Below, piece by piece: positions 24,077 through 33,520 of a stretch of 64,000 bases of DNA. Location of the stretch: contig NZ_JADU01000010.1 of NCBI RefSeq assembly GCF_000518545.1, positions 1-64,000 on the forward strand, written 5' to 3'. The notes beneath the pieces were generated by a model. That model did not search any database. It had not been told where the DNA came from and saw only the letters and a program-made list of their open reading frames with translations. The position numbers and the translations under genes were made by a program. Origin of the DNA: Hallella seregens ATCC 51272 (lineage in GTDB: Bacteria; Bacteroidota; Bacteroidia; Bacteroidales; Bacteroidaceae). Each line of letters starts with the position of its first letter. The first letter of the stretch is position 1.

Positions 24077-26652
24077 CCGCAGCGGCTGGCACCGCAGTTG
24101 GTGCAGATGAGACATCCCTCCTGATAGACCAACGTCTCCTGTCCACAGACCGGACACTTCTGTCCGTTGGCCTTGGTGCCGTCCACGATATACTTCTTCA
24201 GGGCACGTTCAACGCCATTTTTCCAAGTGTTGATGCTCTCGTCCTTGAGCTGAAGAGAGCTCACCAGCTTGATAACATGGTCTATAGGCATGCGGTAGCG
24301 CAGTACGCCGGAGATAAGTTTAGCATAGTTCCAGTACTCGGGATTGAACTTCTCGCTCAGCCCTTCCACGGTGGTCTTGTAGCCTCTCTTGTTTTCAAAC
24401 TGGAAGTCGTAGCGGTGGCTGCCGTCCTCATTGGTCTGTTTGATGACCTTTCCCTTGACTACTGTCTTGGGCAACACGATGCCTTCGTCGTCGTCCTGCA
24501 GGCCCGTGAAGATCTCATAAGGGTAGCCATCGAGCAGCCCTACAAAGGCCACCCACTTCTCTTTATTGTTCTGAAAGCGCACCACATCGCAGTCGAGTTC
24601 CTTCGGGCGCGTCTCCTGCACGAGCGGACGAGTGAACGAAGCGGCCGTGATGGGCTCGGGAGTCTCCTGGTGTTCTTTCTCTTTCTTCTTGTCTTTCTTC
24701 GATACTGCAATCATCACGCCCGAGCGGCTGCCATCGCGATAAATGGTGCAACCCTTGCATCCGGAACGCCAGGCTTCGACGTAGAGCTTGTTGACGAGGG
24801 CCTCGTCTACGTGGTTTGGCAGGTTGACGGTGACCGAAATGCTGTGGTCAACCCACTTCTGAATGGCACCCTGCATACGTACTTTCATCAGCCAATCCAC
24901 GTCGTTGGCAGTGGCTTTATAATAAGGAGAGCGAGCCACGAGCTGGTCAATCTCGTCCTGGGAGTATTTCTTGGTGGCATCAATGCCGTTGACCTGCATC
25001 CAGGTGAGGAACTTTTGGTGGTAGACAATGTACTCTTCGAAGGAGTCGCCAACCTCGTCTACAAAGTCGACATGCACGTCGGTGTCGCCGGGGTTCACCT
25101 TGCGGCGGCGCTTGTAAACGGGCATGAACACCGGCTCGATGCCGCTGGTGGTCTGCGTCATGAGCGAGGTGGTGCCGGTAGGAGCAATGGTAAGACAGGC
25201 GATGTTGCGGCGGCCATGCTTCAGCATGTCGTCGTAGAGCTGGGGATCAGCCTCTCGCAGACGGTTGATGAAAGGGTTGTTTTTCTCACGTTCGGCATCG
25301 AACACCTCGAAAGCACCGCGTTCTTCGGCCAGTGTAACCGAAGAACGGTAGGCATTGATGGCCAGATTCTTGTGCACTTCCACCGAAAAATCGGTAGCCT
25401 CCTGCGTGCCGTAGCGCAACCCCATGGCGGCAATCATGTCGCCCTCGGCCGTGATGCCCACGCCCGTGCGGCGGCCCATGCCGCTCTTGCGCTTGATTTT
25501 CTCCCAAAGATGGTACTCTGTACGCTTCACCTCATCGCTCTGCGGGTCGAGCTTTATCTTCTCCATGATGAGGTCTATTTTCTCCATTTCGAGGTCCACA
25601 ATGTCGTCCATGATGCGCTGTGCAAGCTGTACATGCCGGGCGAACTTGGCGAAATCGAATGTGGCCTCACTGGTGAACGGCTTGTCTACATAGCTGTAAA
25701 GGTTGAGGCAGAGCAGCCGACAGCTGTCATAAGGACACAGGGGAATCTCTCCGCAAGGGTTGGTACTCACCGTGCGGAAGCCGAGATCGGCATAGCAATC
25801 GGGGATGCTCTCGCGCAGAATGGTGTCCCAAAAGAGCACACCGGGCTCGGCGCTCTTCCAGGCATTGTGCACTATTTTATCCCACAACTGGCGGGCAGCG
25901 ATCTCCTTGCGCACCTTGGGAGAGGCTGCATCAATGGGAAATTGCTGCACGTAGGGCTTGTCTTCGACAACGGCCTGCATGAAAGCGTCGTCTATTTTGA
26001 CGCTGACATTGGCACCCGTCACCTTGCCCTCGGTCATCTTGGCATCGATAAAGGCCTCCGAATCCGGGTGCTTGATGCTCACCGAGAGCATGAGAGCGCC
26101 CCGCCGTCCGTCCTGCGCCACCTCGCGTGTGGAGTTACTGTACCGCTCCATGAACGGCACCAGGCCCGTCGATGTGAGGGCCGAATTGTTGACCGGACTA
26201 CCTTTCGGCCGGATATGGCTCAGGTCGTGGCCCACACCTCCGCGACGTTTCATGAGCTGCACCTGCTCCTCGTCTATCTTCAAGATGGCGCCATAGCTGT
26301 CGGCATCACCGTCCAAACCAATCACGAAACAGTTGCTCAACGAGGCCACCTGATGGTTGTTGCCGATGCCGGTCATGGGACTTCCGGCCGGCACGACATA
26401 GCGGAAGTGGTCGAGTAAATCGAATATTTGCTGCGCATCCAAGGGGTTCTTGTAGTTCTTTTCTATGCGCGCTATCTCGTTAGCAATGCGCCAGTGCATG
26501 TCCTCAGGCGACTTCTCGTAGATTGTGCCGAAGCTGTCCTTCATGGCATATTTGTTCACCCACACCCGGGCAGCCAGCTCGTCACCTCCAAAATACTTCA
26601 ATGAGGCCTCGAAAGCCTCATCGTAAGAATATGTCTTTGGTTCTTCCTTCAT
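24073..26652 (-). CDS. nrdJ: Adenosylcobalamin-dependent ribonucleotide reductase (class II)
   Basis: 859 residues. The substrate-site cysteine is in VASLSNCFVIGL. The core region NPCGEIPLCPYDSCRLLCLNLYSY contains the radical-site cysteine and glutamate, with ERGAFEVF and IAPTGTTSLM further on. A C-terminal Cys-rich tail (CPVCGQETLVYQEGCLICTNC) probably binds zinc and delivers reducing equivalents. It reduces ribonucleotides to deoxyribonucleotides using a B12-derived radical and needs no oxygen, fitting an anaerobe. It is the first gene of nrdJ-folB. A B12 demand from this enzyme makes the BtuB-like receptor at 17-19 kb relevant. Confidence 0.95.
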   Translation of the reverse strand: MKEEPKTYSYDEAFEASLKYFGGDELAARVWVNKYAMKDSFGTIYEKSPEDMHWRIANEIARIEKNYKNPLDAQQIFDLLDHFRYVVPAGSPMTGIGNNHQVASLSNCFVIGLDGDADSYGAILKIDEEQVQLMKRRGGVGHDLSHIRPKGSPVNNSALTSTGLVPFMERYSNSTREVAQDGRRGALMLSVSIKHPDSEAFIDAKMTEGKVTGANVSVKIDDAFMQAVVEDKPYVQQFPIDAASPKVRKEIAARQLWDKIVHNAWKSAEPGVLFWDTILRESIPDCYADLGFRTVSTNPCGEIPLCPYDSCRLLCLNLYSYVDKPFTSEATFDFAKFARHVQLAQRIMDDIVDLEMEKIDLIMEKIKLDPQSDEVKRTEYHLWEKIKRKSGMGRRTGVGITAEGDMIAAMGLRYGTQEATDFSVEVHKNLAINAYRSSVTLAEERGAFEVFDAEREKNNPFINRLREADPQLYDDMLKHGRRNIACLTIAPTGTTSLMTQTTSGIEPVFMPVYKRRRKVNPGDTDVHVDFVDEVGDSFEEYIVYHQKFLTWMQVNGIDATKKYSQDEIDQLVARSPYYKATANDVDWLMKVRMQGAIQKWVDHSISVTVNLPNHVDEALVNKLYVEAWRSGCKGCTIYRDGSRSGVMIAVSKKDKKKEKEHQETPEPITAASFTRPLVQETRPKELDCDVVRFQNNKEKWVAFVGLLDGYPYEIFTGLQDDDEGIVLPKTVVKGKVIKQTNEDGSHRYDFQFENKRGYKTTVEGLSEKFNPEYWNYAKLISGVLRYRMPIDHVIKLVSSLQLKDESINTWKNGVERALKKYIVDGTKANGQKCPVCGQETLVYQEGCLICTNCGASRCG

Positions 26653-26689
26653 GTATGTTGCTGTATTTATTTTTAATGAATTAGCGTTG

Positions 26690-26697
26690 CAAAGCTA
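26690..26697 (-). promoter_or_regulatory. -7 box of nrdJ
   Basis: TAGCTTTG on the minus strand, 37 nt before the nrdJ ATG, in the 148-bp divergent region shared with the nitroreductase gene. Confidence 0.55.
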
Positions 26698-26748
26698 CAA
26701 AACTTTTATGATAACGGGACAACATTACCGATATATTTGCCCGAAAAG

Positions 26749-26780
26749 TTGCCCCGTTTAGGATATTTTGGCTAACTTTG
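26749..26780 (+). promoter_or_regulatory. Nitroreductase promoter
   Basis: TTG at 26749-26751, 21 bp, then TAACTTTG at 26773-26780, 20 nt before the ATG. A second TAnnTTTG match (TATATTTG) lies at 26732-26739. Confidence 0.6.
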
Positions 26781-26800
26781 CATCAACAAAATTCACCAAA

Positions 26801-27538
26801 ATGAGAAGCGTTCTACAACGTAAAACGATTAGAAAATACACCCAGCAAGAGGTTTCCAACGATTTGCTCAACCAATTGCTTGAGGCTTCCCTCCGCACGC
26901 CCACGATGGGCAACCTACAGCTCTACAGCGTGGTGGTGACCCGTGAGGCGGCCATGAAAGAGAAGTTGGCCCCGGCACACTTCAACCAGCCCATGGTAAC
27001 AGCGGCACCGGTAGTGCTCACTTTCTGCGCCGACTTCCGACGCACGTCGCTTTGGGCCGAGCAGCGCAAGGCACAACCAGGCTATGACAACTTCCTGAGT
27101 TTCATGAATGCGGCCACCGACACCTTATTATATTGTCAGACATTCTGCAATCTGGCCGAGGCCGAAAGGCTGGGCACCTGCTTCCTGGGCACCACCGTCT
27201 ACATGCCGCAACTCATTATCGACACCCTCAGACTGCCGCGATTGGTATTCCCCGTGGCCACCATCACCTTAGGTTGGCCCGACGAAACCCCTCCCCAAAG
27301 CGACCGGCTGCCCCTGCGTGCAATCGTTCATGAAGAGACCTACAAGGACTATACGCCCCAGCGTATCGACGATTGCTACGGGGCCAAAGAGGCCTTGCCC
27401 GAGAACCAACACTTTGTGGAAATCAACCAAAAGGAGACTTTGGCCCAAGTGTTTACCGACATCCGCTACACGCGCAAGGACAACGAAGCCATGTCGCAAG
27501 GCATGCTGGACGCACTGAAAAGCCAGGGATTCCTTTAA
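26801..27538 (+). CDS. Nitroreductase-family flavoprotein
   Basis: 245 residues from the ATG at 26801 (MRSVLQRKTIRKYTQQEV), which follows the promoter; the ATG at 26768 would start within the -7 box. The FMN-binding opening RKTIRKYTQQEVSNDLLNQL, ASLRTPTMGNLQ and the C-terminal VATITLGWPDETP are typical of the NfsA/FRP-like branch. The enzyme uses NAD(P)H to reduce a quinone, nitro compound or similar substrate; the natural substrate is unknown. It is followed 71 bp later by a GNAT-like gene in the same direction. Confidence 0.9.
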   Translation: MRSVLQRKTIRKYTQQEVSNDLLNQLLEASLRTPTMGNLQLYSVVVTREAAMKEKLAPAHFNQPMVTAAPVVLTFCADFRRTSLWAEQRKAQPGYDNFLSFMNAATDTLLYCQTFCNLAEAERLGTCFLGTTVYMPQLIIDTLRLPRLVFPVATITLGWPDETPPQSDRLPLRAIVHEETYKDYTPQRIDDCYGAKEALPENQHFVEINQKETLAQVFTDIRYTRKDNEAMSQGMLDALKSQGFL

Positions 27539-27609
27539 CCCTCCGCCGGGCTGCCGCCATCGGAAAGCCGTGGCTGCCCATGGATAACCATCAATTAACA
27601 ACATCAACA

Positions 27610-28758
27610 ATGAGTGTTGACATCATAAGCGTGGAGACCCGCGCCCAACTCAAGACTTTTATCCAATTCCGTTACGACCTGTACCGCGGCTGCAACAATG
27701 CCGTTCCGTTCCTCTTCGGCGAGGAAATGAACACGCTGCGCAAGGACAAGAATCCGGCGTTCGACTCCTGCGAGGCCAAGTATTTCCTGGCCATGCGCGA
27801 GGGAAAGGTGGTTGGACGCGTGGCCGGCATCATCAGCCACAGGGCCAATCAGCAGTGGGGCCGCCGGCGTGTGCGCTTTGGATGGCTCGACTTTGTGGAC
27901 GACATGGAGGTGTCGCAAGCCCTTATTCTGGCCGTGGAACAGTGGGGAGCCAGCAAGGGCATGACCGAAATCGGAGGCCCGCTAGGCTTTGAAGACATGG
28001 ACCGCGAGGGCATGCTCGTTGAGGGTTTCGACCGTCTCTCCACCATGTACATCAATTACAACTACGACTACTACCCCCGCCACATGGAGCAAATGGGGTT
28101 TGCCAAGGAGAACGATTGGGTGGAATTTCACATCCAGGTGCCGAAAGTGACACCACCCAAGTTTGCCAAAACAGCTGAGTTCATCGAGAAACGGTACAAC
28201 CTGCAGGTGCGCAAGTACAACCGACACGACTTCATCCACGGAGGCAAAGGCCACGAACTGTTCCGCATTCTCAACCTTACCTATAAAGATTTGTATGGGT
28301 TTGCCCAGCTCTCCGAGCGGCAGATAGTCAAACTTGTGAACGACTACATCAAGCTGGCCGACCTGAATCTGGTGACCTGCGTGGTGGATGCCAACCACGA
28401 CGACCGCATGGTGGCGTTCGGTGTCTCGTTCCCTTCGTTCTCGCGGGCCCTGCAAAAGACCCGTGACGGCCGGTTGCTGCCCCTTGGATGGTGGCACATG
28501 CTCCGCATCCTGAAGTGGCACAAGACCGACACCGTTGACCTGTTGCTCATCGGTGTACTGCCCGAATACCGGGCCAAGGGCGCCAATGCACTCATCTTCA
28601 ACGACCTCATCGACTGGTATCGACGCTACGGATTCAAGTGGGCCGAAGCCATGCCGCAGATGGAAACCAACACGGGCGTGCTCAGCCAATGGCAGTATCT
28701 GGATGCCGAACAGCACCGCCGGCACCGCTGCTACAATAAAGACATAGCCGCGAAATAG
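27610..28758 (+). CDS. GNAT-like N-acetyltransferase (YghO-type)
   Basis: 382 residues from the ATG at 27610 (MSVDIISVETRAQLKTFIQF). This start is preferred because upstream codons run back into the nitroreductase gene in another frame. An N-terminal GNAT-like half has AMREGKVVGRVAGIIS and RFGWLDFVDDMEV. A second GNAT-like half contains LLLIGVLPEYRAKGANALIF, the acetyl-CoA pyrophosphate-binding pattern. Proteins of this type are common in Bacteroidota and lack a proven substrate. A small hairpin (28757-28776) follows the stop. Confidence 0.8.
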   Translation: MSVDIISVETRAQLKTFIQFRYDLYRGCNNAVPFLFGEEMNTLRKDKNPAFDSCEAKYFLAMREGKVVGRVAGIISHRANQQWGRRRVRFGWLDFVDDMEVSQALILAVEQWGASKGMTEIGGPLGFEDMDREGMLVEGFDRLSTMYINYNYDYYPRHMEQMGFAKENDWVEFHIQVPKVTPPKFAKTAEFIEKRYNLQVRKYNRHDFIHGGKGHELFRILNLTYKDLYGFAQLSERQIVKLVNDYIKLADLNLVTCVVDANHDDRMVAFGVSFPSFSRALQKTRDGRLLPLGWWHMLRILKWHKTDTVDLLLIGVLPEYRAKGANALIFNDLIDWYRRYGFKWAEAMPQMETNTGVLSQWQYLDAEQHRRHRCYNKDIAAK

Positions 28759-28776
28759 AGCCGCGACACAGGCTCT
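28757..28776 (+). terminator. Weak terminator hairpin
   Basis: AGAGCC / GGCTCT with an 8-nt loop overlapping the stop codon of the GNAT-like gene. No strong T-run, so confidence is low. Confidence 0.4.
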
Positions 28777-28832
28777 GCCCGGCCTTTAAACAATCATTAT
28801 TAATTAGGATGGCATGAATCGGAGGGTTGCCG

Positions 28833-28840
28833 TACCTTTG
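28833..28840 (+). promoter_or_regulatory. -7 box of the second TonB receptor gene
   Basis: TACCTTTG, 34 nt before the ATG at 28875. No clear -33 box at the expected distance. Confidence 0.5.
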
Positions 28841-28874
28841 CAGGCGCGTAACAAGAACTCGATTGAGACCCATC

Positions 28875-30938
28875 ATGCTGAGACCTTTCCTTTTATTGTA
28901 CGGCCTAAGCCTCGCCGTACCTGCCTTTGCAGAGCCTGCCGACTCCGTGAGAGTCGGCGAAGACCTTAACGAAGTGTCCGTCATCGGATTCAAGCAAGAC
29001 CGCGAATCCGTCTCCCCCATTTCCCAGACATCCATCGGCAGCCGGTTCATCCAGGCCAACGAACTGCAGGATCTGCGCGACCTGAGCTCAATGATGGCCA
29101 ACTTCTACATGCCCGACTACGGCTCGCGACAGTCTTCTCCCATCTACATCCGCGGCATCGGCTCCAAAATCAACGCGCCCAGCGTGGGCGTCTACGTGGA
29201 CGGCATGCCCAGCTTCAACCGCTCCGTGCTCGACATTGACCTCTTCGGCGTGAGCAAGATAGAGGTGCTGCGTGGCCCCCAAGGCACGCTCTTCGGCCGC
29301 AATTCCACGGCCGGCCTCATCAACATCTACACCCACTCGCCGCTGGATTACCAGAACACCACGGCCAAAATAACCTATGGAACCTACAACGACTTGCAGG
29401 TGGCCGCCTCCACCTACAACAAGCTCTGCCGCAGCCTCGGCCTGTCCATAGCGGGCAATTACCACCACAACGACGGCTACATCCGCAACATTTACCTGAA
29501 CAGCAAAGCCAACAAGACCGACAACGGAACCGTCAGACTGGGGCTGGCCTGGAAGCCCACGCAGAACTGGCTCATGCGCTACACCTTCAGTTTTGACCGC
29601 ACCGTCCAGAAAGGCTACCCCTACGCCATTTACGACGAAGAGGCCGGAGCACTGGGCCAGGTGAGCTACGACCGCGGGTCGGGCTACAAACGCACGGTCG
29701 TCAGCACGGGCATGAACTGGCAATATGAGGGCCGACGCGCACGCTTCAGCAGCCAGACCTCATTCCAGCACAGCCATGACAAGATGGCCACAGACCAAGA
29801 CTATACCAATCAAAACCAACTTTATGCCGTCATGCCACTCCACCAGAACATGGTGAGCCAAGAGTTCACGCTGCGCTCCAAGGGCGGCATGCGGTACCAA
29901 TGGATTGCCGGAGCTTTCGGCTTCTACCAGAAAGAGGACTACACCACGCTCATCGACTACGTGGCGCGCAAGCAAACTCTCGGGCTGGTCAACGGACTGC
30001 CCACCAGCGGCATTGCCGCATACCATGTCTCTACCCTTGACATCTACCGGGGGCTTTCGGCCTCCATCGGTCTGCGTTACGACTACGAAGACGCCAAAAT
30101 AGACAACGAAACCTGGCTGGCACCCCTTGGCAACACCGCCGACCACAAGCAGACCGGTACTTTCAGTGGGCACAGCCACTCGTCGCAATTCACGCCAAAG
30201 TTCACGCTGAACTATCTCTTCGCCCCCGAGCAAATCGCCTACGCCACGGTGGCCCGGGGCTTTAAGGCCGGTGGCTTCAACAGTGTCATCGAGACCGAAG
30301 CCGACCGTTCCTACGATCCTGAATACACCTGGAACTACGAGCTGGGCACCAAACTGGCTTTTCCGGGCGGCCGTGTCTCCGTCGAGGCCAGCCTTTTCTA
30401 CGTGGACTGGAAGCACCAGCAACTCCCCATCACCTTTCCCGGCAAGGGAAACGTGGTGCGCAACGTGGGCCACAGCAACAGCAAGGGCTTCGAGCTGACA
30501 CTCCACGCCAACCCCGCCAAGGGCCTCTTGCTACAGGCCAACTACGGCTACACCTACGCCCAGATGCTCAACGGCAACATGGGCACCCAGGACTACACGG
30601 GCAACATGCTGCCCATGGTACCCCGCCACACCCTGTCTCTCGACGCCGGCTACACCCTGTGGAACCCCCTCCGCGGGCTCAACAAGCTGAGTTTCCACGC
30701 CAACCTCACCGGCACGGGCCCCATCTACTGGCGCGAGGACAATGCCATGAAGCAACCTTTCTACGCCCTGCTCAACCTGAAGGCCGCCATAACCAAGGGC
30801 CGCTTCACCTGGGAGCTGTGGACCAAAAACACCACGGACACGAAGTATATGGCCTACTACTTCGTATCCGTGCAGAAGATGGGGCAGCAAGGTCGCCCCT
30901 TTATGGCCGGCACCTCGCTGGTCTACAACCTGAAGTAG
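28875..30938 (+). CDS. TonB-dependent outer-membrane receptor (siderophore-type)
   Basis: 687 residues from the ATG at 28875. Signal peptide MLRPFLLLYGLSLAVPAFA, TonB-box-like segment NEVSVIGFKQDRESV, then a plug domain at about 40-160 (SPIYIRGIGSKINAPSVGVY; IEVLRGPQGTLFGRNSTAGL). The barrel ends with aromatic strand GTSLVYNL. It has no N-terminal carboxypeptidase-like domain and no SusD partner, placing it with iron-chelate receptors rather than glycan porins. The ligand is unknown. It is a monocistronic unit, tail to tail with the exuT-like gene 27 bp away. Confidence 0.87.
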   Translation: MLRPFLLLYGLSLAVPAFAEPADSVRVGEDLNEVSVIGFKQDRESVSPISQTSIGSRFIQANELQDLRDLSSMMANFYMPDYGSRQSSPIYIRGIGSKINAPSVGVYVDGMPSFNRSVLDIDLFGVSKIEVLRGPQGTLFGRNSTAGLINIYTHSPLDYQNTTAKITYGTYNDLQVAASTYNKLCRSLGLSIAGNYHHNDGYIRNIYLNSKANKTDNGTVRLGLAWKPTQNWLMRYTFSFDRTVQKGYPYAIYDEEAGALGQVSYDRGSGYKRTVVSTGMNWQYEGRRARFSSQTSFQHSHDKMATDQDYTNQNQLYAVMPLHQNMVSQEFTLRSKGGMRYQWIAGAFGFYQKEDYTTLIDYVARKQTLGLVNGLPTSGIAAYHVSTLDIYRGLSASIGLRYDYEDAKIDNETWLAPLGNTADHKQTGTFSGHSHSSQFTPKFTLNYLFAPEQIAYATVARGFKAGGFNSVIETEADRSYDPEYTWNYELGTKLAFPGGRVSVEASLFYVDWKHQQLPITFPGKGNVVRNVGHSNSKGFELTLHANPAKGLLLQANYGYTYAQMLNGNMGTQDYTGNMLPMVPRHTLSLDAGYTLWNPLRGLNKLSFHANLTGTGPIYWREDNAMKQPFYALLNLKAAITKGRFTWELWTKNTTDTKYMAYYFVSVQKMGQQGRPFMAGTSLVYNLK

Positions 30939-30965
30939 ACCCGAAGTGCCGGCCCGCTTTCCGTT

Positions 30966-32435
30966 TTATTCCACCACAATGGGCTTGTACTTCGGCACAA
31001 GTGTCTTCATCACCACCCAGCCCACGAGGTAGGCCACGGCACAGATGCAGAAGATAATCATGTAGCCGGCCGGCTTCCCGTCGAAGCCCATGAAGCGGAA
31101 CGCCTCACCCTGCCCCTCGGCATAGGTGAAGAGCATGCCCGAACCTTTGTTGATGAGGAACGAACCCAGGCCGCCCGCCATGGCGCCGATGCCGGTAATG
31201 GTGGCTATGGTCGACTTGGGGAACATGTCGCCGATGGTGGAATAGAGGTTGGCCGACCAGGCCTGATGCCCGGCTCCCAGCAGTCCGATGATGATGGCGG
31301 GCCACCAAGGACTCAAGGTGCCCATGGGTTGGGCCAGCAAACCCAGTACGGGGAAGCACGCAAAGATGAGCATGGCCCGCATGCGGCCGATGTAGGGATT
31401 CATGCCTTTCTTGTCGACGAAGTAGGTGGGCAGGTAGCCTCCACCGATGCTCAGCACCGTCACGATGGCATAGAGCGTGAAGATGAGCAGGATGCCCATG
31501 GTCGAGTCTGACGTGTAGCCATACTGGTCGGAGAAGTAGGCGGGGGCCCAGAACAGGAAGAACCACCACACGCCATCGGTGAGCAGCTTGCCCATAATGA
31601 ACGACCAGGTCTGCCGGAACGTGAAGCAACGCCAGAAACCAATGACCTTTTCTTCGGCCTCGGGGGCGTCGGCCGCCGGTGTGTCAAGCGGCGCGGCCTC
31701 GTCGTCGCTGTCCTGATTGATGTAGAGCAGCTCGGCCGCATTCACGTGTTTGCTCTTGGCGGGCTTGTCGTAGAGCCAGATCCAGAGGCCCATCCACACA
31801 TAGCCCAGCACGCCGATGATGACAAAGGCCCACTCCCAGCCCAGCGCACGGGCCAGCAGGGGGATGGTGGCCGGGGCGGCCAAGGCCCCGATGGAGGCGC
31901 CGCTGTTGAAGATGGAGGTGGAGAAGGCGCGGTCTTTCTTGGGAAAATACTCGGCCGTCACCTTGATGGCAGCCGGGAAGTTGCCGGCCTCGCCGGCAGC
32001 GAGGATGAGCCGGCAGGCCAGAAACAGATACACACTCACCGTGGCAATGGCCACCGCCGCGTCGCTGCCCGCCTGCACCATACGCAGGGCTTCGATAGAA
32101 CCGTAGCCCTCAATCTGCATGGCCACCCAGCCGCAGCCGGCGTGCATTACGGCTCCTGTGGACCACACGAAGATGGCAATGAGGTAGCCTTTCTTAGTGC
32201 CCATCCAGTCGATGAACTTTCCTGCAAAGAGGTTGGTCATGGCATAGAAGATGGAAAAGAGGCCCGTGATGGTGCCATAGTCGTTGTCGGTCCAGTGAAA
32301 TTCGGGCGAAATGAAATCCTTCCACGTCAGCGAGAGCACCTGACGGTCCATGTAATTGACCGTCGTGGCCAGAAAAAGCAGGGCACAAATCACCCAGCGG
32401 AAGTTCGACATTTTGTTGGTTTGAATCGTAGACAT
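30966..32435 (-). CDS. MFS hexuronate transporter (ExuT-like)
   Basis: 489 residues with about 12 membrane helices and a charged cytoplasmic loop in the middle (YINQDSDDEAAPLDTPAADA). ACS-family features are TTVNYMDRQVLSLT in helix 1, LFAGKFIDWMGTKKGY in the first loop and LILAAGEAGNFPAAIKVTAEYFPKKDRAFSTS, typical of galacturonate/glucuronate and related sugar-acid symporters. It is the third gene of a leftward cluster with the IIC permease and kduI, so a uronate is the likely cargo. Confidence 0.85.
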   Translation of the reverse strand: MSTIQTNKMSNFRWVICALLFLATTVNYMDRQVLSLTWKDFISPEFHWTDNDYGTITGLFSIFYAMTNLFAGKFIDWMGTKKGYLIAIFVWSTGAVMHAGCGWVAMQIEGYGSIEALRMVQAGSDAAVAIATVSVYLFLACRLILAAGEAGNFPAAIKVTAEYFPKKDRAFSTSIFNSGASIGALAAPATIPLLARALGWEWAFVIIGVLGYVWMGLWIWLYDKPAKSKHVNAAELLYINQDSDDEAAPLDTPAADAPEAEEKVIGFWRCFTFRQTWSFIMGKLLTDGVWWFFLFWAPAYFSDQYGYTSDSTMGILLIFTLYAIVTVLSIGGGYLPTYFVDKKGMNPYIGRMRAMLIFACFPVLGLLAQPMGTLSPWWPAIIIGLLGAGHQAWSANLYSTIGDMFPKSTIATITGIGAMAGGLGSFLINKGSGMLFTYAEGQGEAFRFMGFDGKPAGYMIIFCICAVAYLVGWVVMKTLVPKYKPIVVE

Positions 32436-32461
32436 AGTTTTTATTCTTCAGTGTTTGAAGT

Positions 32462-33433
32462 TTATTCGAGGTTGGGAATGCCGACAACCTGCATGTCGGT
32501 ATAGACCAGATTTTCTCCGGCCATGCCCCAGATAAAGGTGTAGTTGCTGGTGCCGGCGGCGCAGTGCACGCTCCACTGCGGGGAGATGACGGCCTGCTCG
32601 TTGTTCATCCAGATAGGGCGCGTCTCCTGCGGCTCGCCCATCACGTGCAGAATTTTCTGGCCCTGGGGCACCCTGTAGTACATATAGGCCTCCATGCGGC
32701 GGGTATGCGTGTGGGCGGGCATGGTGTTCCACACGCTGCCCTCCTTGAGTTCGGTGATGCCCATCTGGAGCTGACAGGTGTGCACGCCGGCCACGCCGTC
32801 GATAATCATCTGGTGAATCACGCGGTCATTGCTCTCTTTCAGGCTGCCGGCCTTGATGTTGTTGGCCTCTTTCAGCGTCACTTTCCTGGTGGGGTAAGTG
32901 GCGTGGGCGCAGGCCGAATTCAGGTAGAACTTGGCCGGTTCGGCGGCATTCTTGCTGGCCACCACGATGTCCTTGGCCCCGCGGCCCACGTAGAGTGCCT
33001 CCTGAAAACCGAGCGTATAGCTCTTGCCGTCCACCGTCACCGTGCCCTCTCCGCCAATGTTAATGATACCCAGCTCGCGGTTGTCGAGCAGGTTGCGGCC
33101 GTTCGTGCCCTTGCTCTCGTCCACATAGAGCGGGGCGATGGAGGTGAGTTTCAGCGGAGCTGCCGTGGGCTCTGCACCGCCGATGAGGAAGCGGTCGTAG
33201 AACGTGTAGGTCCAGTTCACCTCGCCGGGAGCAAACACTTTCTCGATGAGATACTCCTTGCGCAGTCGGTCGGTGGTGTAATGCTTAGCGTCGTCGGGGC
33301 CTGTAGCCCAGCGCACATTGTAGTGGGTGTAGGCGTTTTCGGCCTTCACCTCGTAACCCTTGTTGCAGCATTGCTGTGCCATGGCCATTCCGCCGACGAG
33401 GCACAGTGCGATTGTCATGAATGTTTTCTTCAT
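32462..33433 (-). CDS. kduI: 5-dehydro-4-deoxy-D-glucuronate isomerase KduI with a signal peptide
   Basis: 323 residues. The core (KHYTTDRLRKEYLIEKVFAP onward) is a full KduI bicupin with the metal site H241, H243, E248 (HTHTRRMEAYMYY) and H290 (PQWSVHCAAG), and the family ending FIWGMAGENLVYTDM. KduI isomerises 4-deoxy-L-threo-5-hexosulose uronate, the breakdown product of unsaturated uronates. Unusually, residues 1-19 form a standard signal peptide (TFMTIALCLVGGMAMA) ahead of a 20-30 residue extension. There is no internal methionine near the normal start, so export to the periplasm is implied. It lies between the IIC gene and exuT. Confidence 0.92.
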   Translation of the reverse strand: MKKTFMTIALCLVGGMAMAQQCCNKGYEVKAENAYTHYNVRWATGPDDAKHYTTDRLRKEYLIEKVFAPGEVNWTYTFYDRFLIGGAEPTAAPLKLTSIAPLYVDESKGTNGRNLLDNRELGIINIGGEGTVTVDGKSYTLGFQEALYVGRGAKDIVVASKNAAEPAKFYLNSACAHATYPTRKVTLKEANNIKAGSLKESNDRVIHQMIIDGVAGVHTCQLQMGITELKEGSVWNTMPAHTHTRRMEAYMYYRVPQGQKILHVMGEPQETRPIWMNNEQAVISPQWSVHCAAGTSNYTFIWGMAGENLVYTDMQVVGIPNLE

Positions 33434-33451
33434 TGTTCGTTCGGTTAAAGG

Positions 33452-33468
33452 GAGGCCCGCGGGGCCTC
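33452..33468 (-). terminator. Hairpin between the IIC gene and kduI
   Basis: GAGGCCC / GGGCCTC with loop GCG. No T-run follows, so it may be an attenuator or mRNA stabiliser rather than a full terminator. Confidence 0.4.
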
Positions 33469-33520
33469 ACGATGGTTGTATGGTCTTTTCGTTTCTATCG
33501 TATCGACATGCCGGCAGGGC

